64,000 nt of DNA, from contig NZ_LSLK01000053.1 in assembly GCF_002257705.1 (NCBI RefSeq), positions 36,655 through 100,654 of the forward strand, read 5' to 3'. Below the pieces are notes generated by a model. The model worked only from the letters and a program-made list of their open reading frames with translations, did not search any database and was not told the DNA's origin. Both the position numbers and the translations under genes were made by a program. Within the stretch, counting starts at the first letter, position 1, and every line of letters starts with the position of its first letter. This document shows positions 50,386 through 58,135 of the stretch, piece by piece. This DNA comes from Sporomusa silvacetica DSM 10669 (GTDB taxonomy: Bacteria; Bacillota; Negativicutes; Sporomusales; Sporomusaceae).

Positions 50386-50828
50386 TGTGGATAATACGAA
50401 AAAACTTATTTACATTGGCCTTGCTGTGTTTGCTGTGTGTCTTGCCTGTTGGTACCTGTTCGGCAGCCGAGACGATGTATTTGATACCCGACAGTCAATT
50501 GACACAATTAGAACAGAACTCAGTGACGCTCAGAGAGAAAATTCAGAAGCTGGAAAGCACGCTGACGCAATCGAAGACGGACTTAACGACCTCAAAGATG
50601 GAATTGGAAGCGTGTCAGATCGAATTGAAGGCGCTGCAGGAAAAATCGACAACGTTAATAACCGAATCGGAAGCGCTCAAAGCGAACTTAGAAGCATCGA
50701 ACAAATCCTTGACGAAAATGACCGAATATATAAATCAGTTAGAGAAACAGGTCAAGTCAAAGATTAATAGGCTCACATGGCAGCGTAATTTGTTTGCCGG
50801 GGCCTGTGTGTATCTGTTAGTTAAATAG
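50385..50828 (+). CDS. Spanin-like protein A: exported coiled coil
   Basis: The 147-residue product has a signal-like N-terminus (NLFTLALLCLLCVLPVGTC, then SAAE) with a Cys near the end of the hydrophobic run, though the residue before it is Thr, a poor lipobox. Residues 35-125 are a continuous charged coiled coil; the C-terminus has a short hydrophobic patch. It starts ATG 50385, two bases before protein B in another frame; GGGAGG at 50373 can serve both. The pairing, coiled coils and place after holin and lysin match Rz/Rz1-type spanins that fuse inner and outer membranes. Confidence 0.6.
   Translation: MWIIRKNLFTLALLCLLCVLPVGTCSAAETMYLIPDSQLTQLEQNSVTLREKIQKLESTLTQSKTDLTTSKMELEACQIELKALQEKSTTLITESEALKANLEASNKSLTKMTEYINQLEKQVKSKINRLTWQRNLFAGACVYLLVK
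50387..50767 (+). CDS. Spanin-like protein B: membrane-anchored coiled coil, nested in A
   Basis: The 126 residues start at GTG 50387, completely inside gene A in the +3 frame. An N-terminal membrane anchor (KKLIYIGLAVFAVCLACWYL) precedes a long coiled coil (SIDTIRTELSDAQRENSEAG, then more heptads), the layout of an inner-membrane spanin. Both frames give sensible proteins over 380 bases. In lambda, Rz1 lies nested within Rz; here the overlap is total and the starts are two bases apart. Confidence 0.6.
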   Translation: MDNTKKLIYIGLAVFAVCLACWYLFGSRDDVFDTRQSIDTIRTELSDAQRENSEAGKHADAIEDGLNDLKDGIGSVSDRIEGAAGKIDNVNNRIGSAQSELRSIEQILDENDRIYKSVRETGQVKD

Positions 50829-50835
50829 TCATTGC

Positions 50836-50869
50836 CGCCTGCCGGGTTCGTCATGGTAGGCGTTTTTTG
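50836..50869 (+). terminator. Terminator at the end of the prophage late operon
   Basis: CGCCTGCC and GGTAGGCG form an eight-base stem with an eleven-base loop, followed by six Ts. A near copy lies in the older prophage scar at 51934-51967. Confidence 0.8.
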
Positions 50870-50953
50870 TTTTGGCATATATTAAGGAAGGAAAATAAAT
50901 AGTGCGTGGTCACGCATTTGGTAACGTAATTATTTTTTTAAGCGTTATACAAC

Positions 50954-51038
50954 AAAAGATGTTACAATATAAATGCACTTTAAACCCTCATTTTCCCGAG
51001 CACGCTAATCATTTTTATTAAGATTAAAAGATGTTACA
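50954..51038 (+). repeat. Direct repeats near attR, candidate integrase arm sites
   Basis: AAAAGATGTTACA occurs at 50954-50966 and 51026-51038, in the same orientation and 72 bases apart, the second 13 bases from the attR core. The stretch 50870-51051 holds no gene; besides these repeats it contains a small hairpin GCGTG/CACGC at about 50902-50913. Confidence 0.5.
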
Positions 51039-51051
51039 GACGGCTTTTATG

Positions 51052-51069
51052 ATGGGCGGCATGATGTAA
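51052..51069 (+). repeat. attR core
   Basis: Identical to the 18 bases at 10330-10347. The DNA to the right resembles the sequence following the integrase gene of the intact prophage, so this copy also served as the left end of an older element. Confidence 0.9.
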
Positions 51070-51120
51070 TCTGCTAACCCGCAAATGCTACCATTTTGCT
51101 TCTGCAATTGGTTAAAAAAA

Positions 51121-51382
51121 TTAGAGGTTGTCCATGAGTACATCAAACTTGTGGGCGGCCTCTTTTTTCATCCAGATGGAAAGGTTAACTTTCCCTGGAT
51201 TGAACGACTAAGGCTTCTGCCGGCGTCCTAAAGGACTTGGCACAAGCCAAGTCTTATCTTATGTCTTTGTTACATGCAGGTATACTCGCACTCGCCTTAT
51301 TGTGTCGCCATCAGAATGTCCTAATCGTTCCATTATTTCCTCAAACAGCCCTACAACTGCTAGTGATGTGTGGGTATGATCA
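51121..51382 (-). pseudogene. Decayed integrase 3' fragment from an older prophage
   Basis: Read with gaps, this matches 10436-10611 of the intact integrase: TTAGAGGTT, GGCCTCTTTTTTC, then TGTCTTTGTTACATGCAG, CATCAGAATG, CGTTCCAT and GTGTGGGTATGA correspond in order. Only the C-terminal 60 or so codons remain, with frameshifts. A palindromic repeat (51171-51260) is inserted exactly within the matching region. The orientation and distance to the att core are the same as in the intact prophage. Confidence 0.8.
51171..51260 (+). repeat. Interspersed hairpin repeat, copy A (inside the integrase remnant)
   Basis: About 90 bases beginning TCCAGATGGAAAGGTTAACT and ending near CTTATCTTA. It contains hairpins GGAAAG/CTTTCC, GTCC-TAAA-GGAC and GACTTGGC-ACAA-GCCAAGTC. 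The flanking integrase sequence resumes on either side, so it arrived by insertion. Confidence 0.85.
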
Positions 51383-51475
51383 GTACAATTGTTTTCCGAA
51401 ACTAGTTAAACTGCTGCATGAAAATGAATTTCTAGTCATAGAATGTACAAGCATTCAAACTAGGAGGGGATTTAG

Positions 51476-51772
51476 ATGTTTAAACAGTTAGTACTAGCAG
51501 GGTTACTAGCCATGGCTGTAGCAAGTTGCGGGAATGCCGAACTAAAGGGTCATTTAGTGTCCGAAACGTATATCGTGAAATCAGGTGACACCTTAACTGA
51601 TATTTCATACCAGTTTATGAAGAAATCATCAGTCAAGCGGGACATTCGGGAATTTAGAGAAGGTATTATCGAGTTAAATTACGACCGAGTTTTTAAGGAC
51701 CGTTATCCGCATGGACTCATTATTGCTGGCGACCGTCTGCAAATTAATTATTGGCAGGAGGACCTGCAATGA
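51476..51772 (+). CDS. LysM-domain lipoprotein
   Basis: The 98 residues start with a lipoprotein leader ending AMAVASC (Cys17) and have a LysM domain (ETYIVKSGDTLTDISYQFMK, then GLIIAGDRLQINYW) with an insertion of charged residues in the middle. LysM binds peptidoglycan. TAGGAGGGG precedes the ATG. It lies in the older prophage scar and may be one of its surviving genes. Its end overlaps the start of a broken small gene. Confidence 0.7.
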   Translation: MFKQLVLAGLLAMAVASCGNAELKGHLVSETYIVKSGDTLTDISYQFMKKSSVKRDIREFREGIIELNYDRVFKDRYPHGLIIAGDRLQINYWQEDLQ

Positions 51773-51893
51773 AACTAAAATATGTAACCTAGATTTGGTG
51801 GTGGAGGATTTGGCGAAAACTGGATTATTATAATTATCTTACTATTATGGTGTTTTAATGGCAATTGCAGCCCTTGCAGTCCAACGTGTTGAT
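51768..51893 (+). pseudogene. Broken glycine-rich membrane peptide gene
   Basis: ATG 51768 with AGGAGG upstream gives only seven codons before TAG. In another frame from about 51791 the DNA encodes FGGGGFGENWIIIIILLLWC followed by a Cys-rich end (NCSPCSPTC), a pattern typical of short Gly-rich, Ile-rich membrane peptides of spore-formers. A frameshift between start and body best explains this. Confidence 0.45.
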
Positions 51894-51933
51894 TAAAACA
51901 CAATTAATCAAAGATAACAGAACCAATAATTGG

Positions 51934-51967
51934 CCGCCTGGCCGGTTCGTCCTGGTGGGCGGGTTTC
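51934..51967 (+). terminator. Terminator relic similar to the prophage late terminator
   Basis: GCCGCCTGGCCGGTTCGTCC with GGTGGGCGG parallels the intact prophage end (50833-50869), which reads GCCGCCTGCCGGGTTCGTCA with GGTAGGCG. It marks the far end of the older element's lysis region. Confidence 0.6.
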
Positions 51968-51972
51968 TTATA

Positions 51973-51997
51973 TAAAAAAAAGCCGGCTATTGCCGAC
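51973..51997 (-). terminator. Leftward terminator
   Basis: On the minus strand GTCGGC and GCCGGC form a stem followed by eight Ts, directly at the stop of a small leftward frame. Confidence 0.7.
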
Positions 51998-52158
51998 TAA
52001 AAATGCTGAGTAGAAACTTTAGGCGCCTCAATTGTGTACTGCCTTTTTTTGCTAGGCGAAGAATCAGGATTTTCTTGAATTCCACCTTGACCTGTAGTGT
52101 ATTTAGCGTTACCAATCGATCGAGATAATTTGCTGCCACTAAATGAACTATCACCTCC
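51997..52158 (-). pseudogene. Small leftward frame without a start codon
   Basis: On the minus strand GAGGAGGTGA (a strong ribosome binding site) is followed by a 54-codon frame encoding a polar, Ser/Lys/Gln-rich product (FSGSKLSRSIGNAKYTTGQG) that ends at a good terminator. No ATG, GTG or TTG fits that frame; a GTG in a second frame gives a less protein-like 47-55-residue product. It is either a recently broken gene or uses an odd start. Confidence 0.35.
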
Positions 52159-52253
52159 TCAACTAGTATTTCCAAGCTGTGATGAAATACGGCAGTGAAA
52201 ATTTGGTAGCTGGAGTTGGATGTGGTAGCGGAGATGGTTAGCCAAGGATGACT

Positions 52254-52502
52254 TTACTCGGAGCCTTCAGGTCTTTCTATAAACAGCTCTTGTTCGAGGG
52301 TGGAGCTTGTAGATGCTTGAATAGTATGATTACCAATAGGAAATCCGGGACCGGCATCATGTACGACTTCTTGCAATTCAACATGATCTTTGTATGTAAG
52401 TGGAATTGCAGCAGAAACATCATAATAAGCATCTTGCGGATTGGAGGCTGTGACAAAGTCTCCAGTATCTTTATTGTTTATGAAAACGCGGTAAACAGGC
52501 AT
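52254..52502 (-). CDS. Small conserved-looking hypothetical protein
   Basis: The 82 residues (PVYRVFINNKDTGDFVTASN, later EVVHDAGPGFPIGNHTIQAS) look like a compact beta-rich protein. ATG 52502 has TAGGAGGT eight bases upstream; the frame upstream to 52589 is not used. It lies between the old prophage scar and the deacetylase gene. Function is unknown. Confidence 0.55.
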   Translation of the reverse strand: MPVYRVFINNKDTGDFVTASNPQDAYYDVSAAIPLTYKDHVELQEVVHDAGPGFPIGNHTIQASTSSTLEQELFIERPEGSE

Positions 52503-52646
52503 GTATAGGATACCTCCTAATGAGCGACCTTTTTTGATAGTGTGAACAGAAACAAGTATTTTATTACGGAATCGGCTATATACACGCAAGCATAATCATA
52601 CTGCCTGACGCATACATACTATTGTACTGCGGAGGGAGGGAGAACT

Positions 52647-53387
52647 ATGATTATTAGCTTGCACCGCCTGTTTCATCACCGTAATATTTTCTATAGCATC
52701 ATTGGCTTATTTGCTATTTCAGCCATGTATGTGCAGGTCGCAGATGTAATTTCCGGCGGCCCAATAGCTATTGCCGGGACTCGTACTGACCAAAAGGTAG
52801 TAGCACTAACCTTTGACCATTCCTGGGGCAATAAATTTACACCATCAATCTTAGATACATTGCAAAAAAATGATATTCATTCCACGTTCTTTATCATGGG
52901 GCCATGGTCCCAAAAGTTTCCTGAGGTAGCTAAGCGTATAGCCCAAGATGGCCATGAGGTTGCCAGTCATGGTTATCGGCATGAAAACTATGGCGATAGG
53001 TCACCAGAATGGGTAAAGGAAGATATTACAAAAGCCCATGAGCAAATAAAAGAGGTTACTGGAGTAGAGCCCCGCCTTTTGCGTCCACCTAATGGCCACT
53101 ATAGTCAAAAGTCGTTAAAAGCCACTGATGAGCTTGGGTATAAAACGATCATCTGGAATGTAGATTCGCTGGACTGGAAAAATCCTGGCAGGGATGTCAT
53201 TGTTGAACGAGTTATGAAGCGTCTTAAACCTGGGGCAATTATTTTGATGCATGCTTCTGATACTCCGGTGCAGACAGCAGAAGCTCTGCCCATTCTTATC
53301 GAAAAAATAAAGGCTGAGGGATATCGCTTTGTTACCGTGGGAGAACTATTAGAAAAGTGTAGCGATAAAGGAGTACAGCGCCATTAA
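52647..53387 (+). CDS. pdaB: Polysaccharide deacetylase, PdaB-like sporulation type
   Basis: The 246 residues start with a membrane anchor (FYSIIGLFAISAMYVQVA). The NodB-type catalytic domain has motif 1 TFDHSWG (the PdaB variant of TFDDG), motif 2 SHGYRHENY, motif 3 RPPNGHYS, the LDW motif and LMHAS. PdaB is needed to keep the spore stable late in sporulation, probably by altering cell-wall glycan. GGAGGGAGGG precedes the ATG. It is a single gene with its own terminator. Confidence 0.85.
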   Translation: MIISLHRLFHHRNIFYSIIGLFAISAMYVQVADVISGGPIAIAGTRTDQKVVALTFDHSWGNKFTPSILDTLQKNDIHSTFFIMGPWSQKFPEVAKRIAQDGHEVASHGYRHENYGDRSPEWVKEDITKAHEQIKEVTGVEPRLLRPPNGHYSQKSLKATDELGYKTIIWNVDSLDWKNPGRDVIVERVMKRLKPGAIILMHASDTPVQTAEALPILIEKIKAEGYRFVTVGELLEKCSDKGVQRH

Positions 53388-53443
53388 ACCAGCGAGATTG
53401 CCAGTTTGTATTTGCAATGACTTGATAGATAATTGTCATGCAG

Positions 53444-53473
53444 AACAAGGTGAAGCAATCTTGTTTTTTTTTG
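53444..53473 (+). terminator. Terminator after pdaB
   Basis: ACAAG and CTTGT with a ten-base loop followed by nine Ts. It lies 60 bases past the stop. Confidence 0.65.
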
Positions 53474-53642
53474 TCCAGATGGAAAGTTAACTTTCCCTGG
53501 ATTGAACGACTAAGGCTTCTGCCGTCGTCCTAAAGGACTTGTCACAAGCCAAGTCTTTTCTTATCCAGATGGAAAGGTTAACTTTCCCTGGATTGACGAC
53601 TATATCCCTAAAGGGGTTGGCACAAGCCAAGTCTTTTCTTAT
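53474..53642 (+). repeat. Interspersed hairpin repeat, copies B and C in tandem
   Basis: Copy B 53474-53563 and copy C 53564-53642, both beginning TCCAGATGGAAAG. Copy C is about 10 bases shorter and reads ATATCCCTAAAGGGGTTGG in its middle. The stretch 53643-53764 before guaA shows no recognised riboswitch. Confidence 0.85.
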
Positions 53643-53764
53643 ACTTAATTTTCCCGCTTGGCAGGAATTTGGCGATATATGGCGAAATTCATGAGATTGC
53701 ATAAAGTTCCAGACTTATGTCGATAACTAAATTTACCGAACTATCGAGGTGGAGGTCTCTATAC

Positions 53765-55306
53765 ATGACGACAGAAAAACAAGAAATGATTTTGGTTATG
53801 GATTTTGGCGGCCAATATAGTCAGTTAATCGCCAGACGAATCCGCGAGTGCGGGGTTTATTGTGAAATTGTGCCATTTAATACCAGTGTTGATAAAATTC
53901 GCCAACTAGCTCCAAAGGGCATTGTTTTTTCCGGCGGTCCATCCAGTGTTTACGGCGAGGGTGCACCTAAATGTGATCCACAGATATTTGATATTAATTT
54001 ACCGGTTTTGGGGATTTGCTATGGAATGCAGCTGGCCGCCCACACCCTGGGTGGTAAAGTCGCCCATGCCGACTCGCGCGAATATGGCAACACCAAACTT
54101 TTGGTTGATAAAAACGAAGGTTTTTTTACAGAAATTAATGCTGAAACTCAAGTATGGATGAGCCATGGCGATTACATTACTGAGCCGCCGACAGGTTTTA
54201 CTATTACCGCACATACCAATAGTACCCCGGTAGCGGCAATGGAAAACCAAGATCGGTGTATTTACGGGGTGCAGTTTCATCCTGAGGTAGTACATACGCC
54301 TGAAGGCATGAAGATGCTCAAGAATTTTTTATTTACCATCTGTGGCTGTAACGGCAATTGGAATATGGGCTCTTTTGTTGATCAGGCTATTGCCAAGATT
54401 CGTGCACAGGTCGGGAATAAGCGCGTACTGTGTGCATTAAGTGGTGGTGTCGATTCTTCGGTTGCTGCCGTGTTGGTGCATCGTGCTGTAGGGAACCAGT
54501 TAACCTGTGTATTTGTTAATCATGGTTTCCTGCGCAAAGGCGAAGCCGAACAAGTTGTGAAAACCTTCCGTGATGGCTTTAAAATGAACTTGGTGTATGT
54601 AGATGCCGTCGACCGTTTTATGAAGCGACTAACAGGTGTGACTGAGCCTGAGCAAAAACGGAAAATTATTGGCGAAGAGTTCATTCGCGTATTCGAAGCA
54701 GAGTCGGCTAAACTAGGCGATCTCGATTATCTGGTACAGGGGACGTTGTATCCTGACGTGATTGAAAGTGGGACCGCCACGGCTGCTGTTATCAAGAGTC
54801 ACCATAATGTAGGTGGTTTGCCGGAAGATATGAAGTTTGAGCTGATCGAACCGCTCAGAGATTTGTTTAAAGATGAGGTTCGGGCGTTAGGCCTTGAAAT
54901 CGACCTGGCAGAAGACATTGTATATCGTCAACCATTCCCCGGTCCGGGTCTAGCCATTAGAATCATTGGTGAAATTACTAAGGAACGTTTGGAAATTCTT
55001 CGTGAAGCTGATTCTATTGTATATCAGGAGATTAAAGCGGCTGGTTTGTACCGCAAGATATGGCAATCATTTGCTGTGTTACCTGCTATGAAGAGCGTCG
55101 GGGTCATGGGCGATGAGAGGACGTATGCATATACTATTGGTCTGCGAATCGTAGAAAGTGAAGATGGCATGACCGCTGACTGGGTACGCCTTCCGTATGA
55201 GGTACTTGACGGTATATCGCGACGGATTGTTAATGAGGTCAAAGGTGTAAATCGAATTGTTTATGATATTACCTCAAAACCACCGTCTACAATTGAATGG
55301 GAGTAA
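53765..55306 (+). CDS. guaA: GMP synthase (glutamine-hydrolysing)
   Basis: Converts XMP to GMP using glutamine and ATP. The 513 residues comprise a class I glutamine amidotransferase domain (1-190; Cys85 in GICYGM, His172 and Glu174 in FHPEV), an ATP-pyrophosphatase domain (about 205-395; SGGVDSS at 226-232) and a C-terminal dimerisation domain ending STIEWE. ATG 53765 after AGGTGGAGG is chosen over ATG 53717. It stands alone, followed by a strong terminator. Confidence 0.97.
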   Translation: MTTEKQEMILVMDFGGQYSQLIARRIRECGVYCEIVPFNTSVDKIRQLAPKGIVFSGGPSSVYGEGAPKCDPQIFDINLPVLGICYGMQLAAHTLGGKVAHADSREYGNTKLLVDKNEGFFTEINAETQVWMSHGDYITEPPTGFTITAHTNSTPVAAMENQDRCIYGVQFHPEVVHTPEGMKMLKNFLFTICGCNGNWNMGSFVDQAIAKIRAQVGNKRVLCALSGGVDSSVAAVLVHRAVGNQLTCVFVNHGFLRKGEAEQVVKTFRDGFKMNLVYVDAVDRFMKRLTGVTEPEQKRKIIGEEFIRVFEAESAKLGDLDYLVQGTLYPDVIESGTATAAVIKSHHNVGGLPEDMKFELIEPLRDLFKDEVRALGLEIDLAEDIVYRQPFPGPGLAIRIIGEITKERLEILREADSIVYQEIKAAGLYRKIWQSFAVLPAMKSVGVMGDERTYAYTIGLRIVESEDGMTADWVRLPYEVLDGISRRIVNEVKGVNRIVYDITSKPPSTIEWE

Positions 55307-55318
55307 TCTAAAATAGCT

Positions 55319-55370
55319 AGCCTGTAACCCTGCAAAATCAAGACTTTGCAAGGTTACAGGCTTTTTGTTT
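55319..55370 (+). terminator. Terminator after guaA
   Basis: AGCCTGTAACC and GGTTACAGGCT form an eleven-base stem, with an inner GCAAA/TTTGC stem, then TTTTTGTTTT. A close copy of the element follows the YmaF gene at 58507. Confidence 0.85.
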
Positions 55371-55473
55371 TCGCGGTGGACGGCAGTAGTAGCTGTTGCT
55401 GTTCTTCCCGTCAGTGAGGGTATTTTGAAGGATTGTCGCCCTTTAGGCTGAATCGTTTCGTGTTACCTGATTT

Positions 55474-55503
55474 TTGGACAGTTACATTTTAATTTGATAT
55501 AAT
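55474..55503 (+). promoter_or_regulatory. Promoter of the AEC transporter gene
   Basis: TTGGAC (55474-55479), 18 bases, TATAAT (55498-55503). The predicted transcript has a leader of nearly 190 bases. Confidence 0.6.
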
Positions 55504-55575
55504 ATTTATGAAAAGCAAGAGTATTAACCCTAAGCAGTATTTTGCCAAATATTGAGGTGAGTATAACGAATATAG

Positions 55576-55610
55576 AGACCTTCTTGGCACAAACCGGATG
55601 GTCTTTTTTA
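55576..55610 (+). promoter_or_regulatory. Attenuator-like hairpin in the AEC leader
   Basis: AGACC and GGTCT flank a 19-base loop and are followed by six Ts, inside the untranslated leader. This could stop transcription before the gene unless relieved; the stem is short. Confidence 0.4.
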
Positions 55611-55697
55611 TTATGGAAAAGCAGAGGCAAAATAAATAACCAGACAAAATGGTTAACCCATGAAATAGGGAGAATGCCAAGAGGAGAAAACGATTTT

Positions 55698-56648
55698 ATG
55701 GTATTTATAAATTCATTAGAAAGTATAGTAAGCATAATCATAATGATATTTCTTGGCTATATTTTGACCCACAAGGGAGTTTTTAATGAAAATACGGGCA
55801 AAGCATTTACTACGATGGTTCTTAAAATATCTTTGCCAGCTTATATGGTTTGGAATATCACAAATACCTTTGACCAAGAAAAATTGTTGCATTTGGTTGG
55901 TGGAATAACCATTCCTTTTATATCGATGTTAGCTTGCTGTATCGTTGGTTGGCTAATCAGTAAGCTTATCGGCGTTGAATCTAAACACCAGGGTGTGTTT
56001 AACTGTATGTTTTTTGTTTCTAATACCATCTTTATTGGTTTACCAATAAATTTAGCCCTATTTGGTGATAAAAGTATACCTTATGTTTTATTGTATTATA
56101 TAGCCAATACAACATTATTTTGGACGCTTGGAATTTACCTAATTAGCCGCGACGGCAGCAGCAGCCCCCCCAGATTATTTAGTTATCAGACTTTAAGACA
56201 TATAATTTCGCCGCCGCTTTTGGGTTTTATGGTAGGTATATTGTTTGTAATAGCTGATAGTAAACTACCACCTTTTATCGCAGATGTTTGTAAATACTTA
56301 GGAAATTGTACGACTCCATTATCGATGTTGTTTATCGGTATATCGATTTATAGTGTTAAATTTAATGAAATAAAGGTAAGTAAAGATGTGGCTGCTCTTG
56401 TTTTGGGGAGATTTATCATCGCACCGTGTTTAGTATTTCTACTTACTTTACTAATACCGGTACCCTCACTGATGAAAGAAGTATTTATTATCCAATCTGC
56501 AATGCCGGTAATTACTAGTGCATCTATTATTGCAAAAGCATATAATGCAGATTATAGGTATGCAGCAGTAATGACAACGGTTACTACAGTAATTGCGATG
56601 GTGATGATTCCAATATATATGGTAATATTTACTTATTTAGCGATATAG
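55698..56648 (+). CDS. AEC family transporter (auxin efflux carrier type)
   Basis: The 316-residue membrane protein has about ten hydrophobic segments, for example SIVSIIIMIFLGYILTHKGV and FISMLACCIVGWLISKLIGV. The AEC marker residues MVLKISLPAYMVWNI and a central polar break are present. Bacterial AEC proteins export small organic anions such as malate or malonate. ATG 55698 follows AAGAGGAG; an upstream extension is out of keeping with the family. Substrate is unknown. Confidence 0.8.
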   Translation: MVFINSLESIVSIIIMIFLGYILTHKGVFNENTGKAFTTMVLKISLPAYMVWNITNTFDQEKLLHLVGGITIPFISMLACCIVGWLISKLIGVESKHQGVFNCMFFVSNTIFIGLPINLALFGDKSIPYVLLYYIANTTLFWTLGIYLISRDGSSSPPRLFSYQTLRHIISPPLLGFMVGILFVIADSKLPPFIADVCKYLGNCTTPLSMLFIGISIYSVKFNEIKVSKDVAALVLGRFIIAPCLVFLLTLLIPVPSLMKEVFIIQSAMPVITSASIIAKAYNADYRYAAVMTTVTTVIAMVMIPIYMVIFTYLAI

Positions 56649-56724
56649 TGCATGTGACGAGCAGACATTAGTTAATGGTAATGCATTAACTGCCAAGGTT
56701 TTGTGAATATTGAGGTGGCCGGTA

Positions 56725-58071
56725 GTGAAGCAAACATATACGTTGCAAGAGAAAATTCGACAGTTAGTGATTATTTTATTGCCTATATTTATTACACAAC
56801 TAACCTTATGTTCTTTAAGTTTTTTTGATACCGTGATGTCAGGTCATGCCAGTGAGAATGACTTGGCAGGGGTGGCGATTGGGGCGAATCTCTGGATGCC
56901 GGTCTTTACAGGAATTAACGGCATACTGATGGCGCTTACGCCAATAATTGCCCAGCTTAACGGTGCAGGGCGCCATAAAGAGATGCCGTTTGTTGTGCTG
57001 CAGGGAAGTTATCTAGCTGTGGCGCTTGCTGGTATTGTCATCATTGCCGGTGTGGTTTTAATTCGCCCGGTTCTTTCTTCTATGAATCTTGAACCGGCTG
57101 TGTTTGATATTGCTTACCATTTCTTAGCGGCTATTGGTTTTGGTGTGGTGCCGTTTTTTCTCAGTATGGTGCTGCGCGGTTTTATTGATACACTTGGCTA
57201 TACACGCATATCGATGCTAATTATGCTGGGGACACTGCCAATTAATGTGGTACTTAATTATTTGCTTGTCTTTGGTAATTTCGGTTTTCCCCGTTTAGGG
57301 GGTGTAGGAGCGGGCTATGCGTCTGCCATTACCTATTGGATTATTCTGTTTGTCATTGGCTTAACTATTTTACGTATGCGGCGGTTTACCTGCTATGGTA
57401 TATCTAAAAAAGTATACCCTGTTTCGATAGCAGCATGGAAGGAACAGTTGCATATCGGCATACCGATTGGCTTTGCTATTTTTTGCGAAACAAGCATTTT
57501 TGGTGTAGTGGCAATATTAATGGCGCGATTTGGTACTGTTACGATTGCCGCGCACCAAGCGGCTATCAATTTTGCGAGTTTAGTATATATGCTGCCGCTG
57601 AGTATCAGTATGGCATTGACGATTGTTGTTGGTTTTGAAATAGGGGCAAAAAGATTTCAGGATGCCCGGCATTATACGTATTTAGGTATGGGCTTGGCGA
57701 TATTTGCCGCTATCTTTTGTGCATGGGGATTAGTATTGTTTAATAAAGAAGTAGCGGGCTTATACACGAATGATTATGACGTGCTAACTTTAACACAGCA
57801 GTTCTTGTTGTATGCAGCCTTTTTTCAGTTGTCCGACGCTGTGGCAGCACCTATCCAAGGCGTGCTGAGAGGCTACAAAGATGTAAAAGTTACTTTTATT
57901 ATGGCGTTACTATCCTATTGGGTTATTGGTTTGCCGGTTGGCTATCTACTGTCTTATCACAAGGCTTTTGGTCCGTTTGGCTACTGGATTGGCTTTATTG
58001 CCGGACTGGCTGTTGGTGCGTCGGCGTTATCGCTGCGCCTGATCAGAGTTCAAAGAAAAAGCCAGGCATAA
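56725..58071 (+). CDS. MATE family efflux transporter
   Basis: The 448 residues hold about 12 hydrophobic segments arranged as two halves. The N-terminal half starts LVIILLPIFITQLTLCSLSF and has FFDTVMSGHASENDLAGVAI, a MATE signature; the second half contains VTIAAHQAAINFASLVYMLP. These sodium- or proton-coupled pumps expel drugs and organic cations. GTG 56725 after GAGGTGG is preferred to TTG 56710. Confidence 0.88.
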   Translation: MKQTYTLQEKIRQLVIILLPIFITQLTLCSLSFFDTVMSGHASENDLAGVAIGANLWMPVFTGINGILMALTPIIAQLNGAGRHKEMPFVVLQGSYLAVALAGIVIIAGVVLIRPVLSSMNLEPAVFDIAYHFLAAIGFGVVPFFLSMVLRGFIDTLGYTRISMLIMLGTLPINVVLNYLLVFGNFGFPRLGGVGAGYASAITYWIILFVIGLTILRMRRFTCYGISKKVYPVSIAAWKEQLHIGIPIGFAIFCETSIFGVVAILMARFGTVTIAAHQAAINFASLVYMLPLSISMALTIVVGFEIGAKRFQDARHYTYLGMGLAIFAAIFCAWGLVLFNKEVAGLYTNDYDVLTLTQQFLLYAAFFQLSDAVAAPIQGVLRGYKDVKVTFIMALLSYWVIGLPVGYLLSYHKAFGPFGYWIGFIAGLAVGASALSLRLIRVQRKSQA

Positions 58072-58135
58072 ATGTAACGGTTAAGTTTTATGTAACATAT
58101 AATAGAATATAAAAACGTAAAGGAGGTGTGTGTCA

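Larger units (their letters stand above)
10330..51069. mobile_element. Complete prophage of podovirus type integrated at groEL
   Basis: About 40.7 kb bounded by 18-bp direct repeats, with a tyrosine integrase next to the left end. Modules run in the order lysogeny, recombination and replication, packaging, head, tail and ejection proteins, lysis. All late genes read rightward. Terminase, portal, capsid, adaptor, tailspike and lysis genes are intact. There is no tape measure, tail tube or sheath, so a short tail is inferred. Many genes overlap by ATGA or start within one another, as in a compact functional phage genome. Confidence 0.93.

Noticed and set aside
53643..53764. Possible purine riboswitch before guaA
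   Set aside because: The conserved junction and loop sequences of purine riboswitches are absent, and the repeat copies upstream leave only about 120 bases.
55504..55697. T-box leader before the AEC gene
   Set aside because: The conserved AGGGTGGNACCGCG-type T-box sequence is not present.
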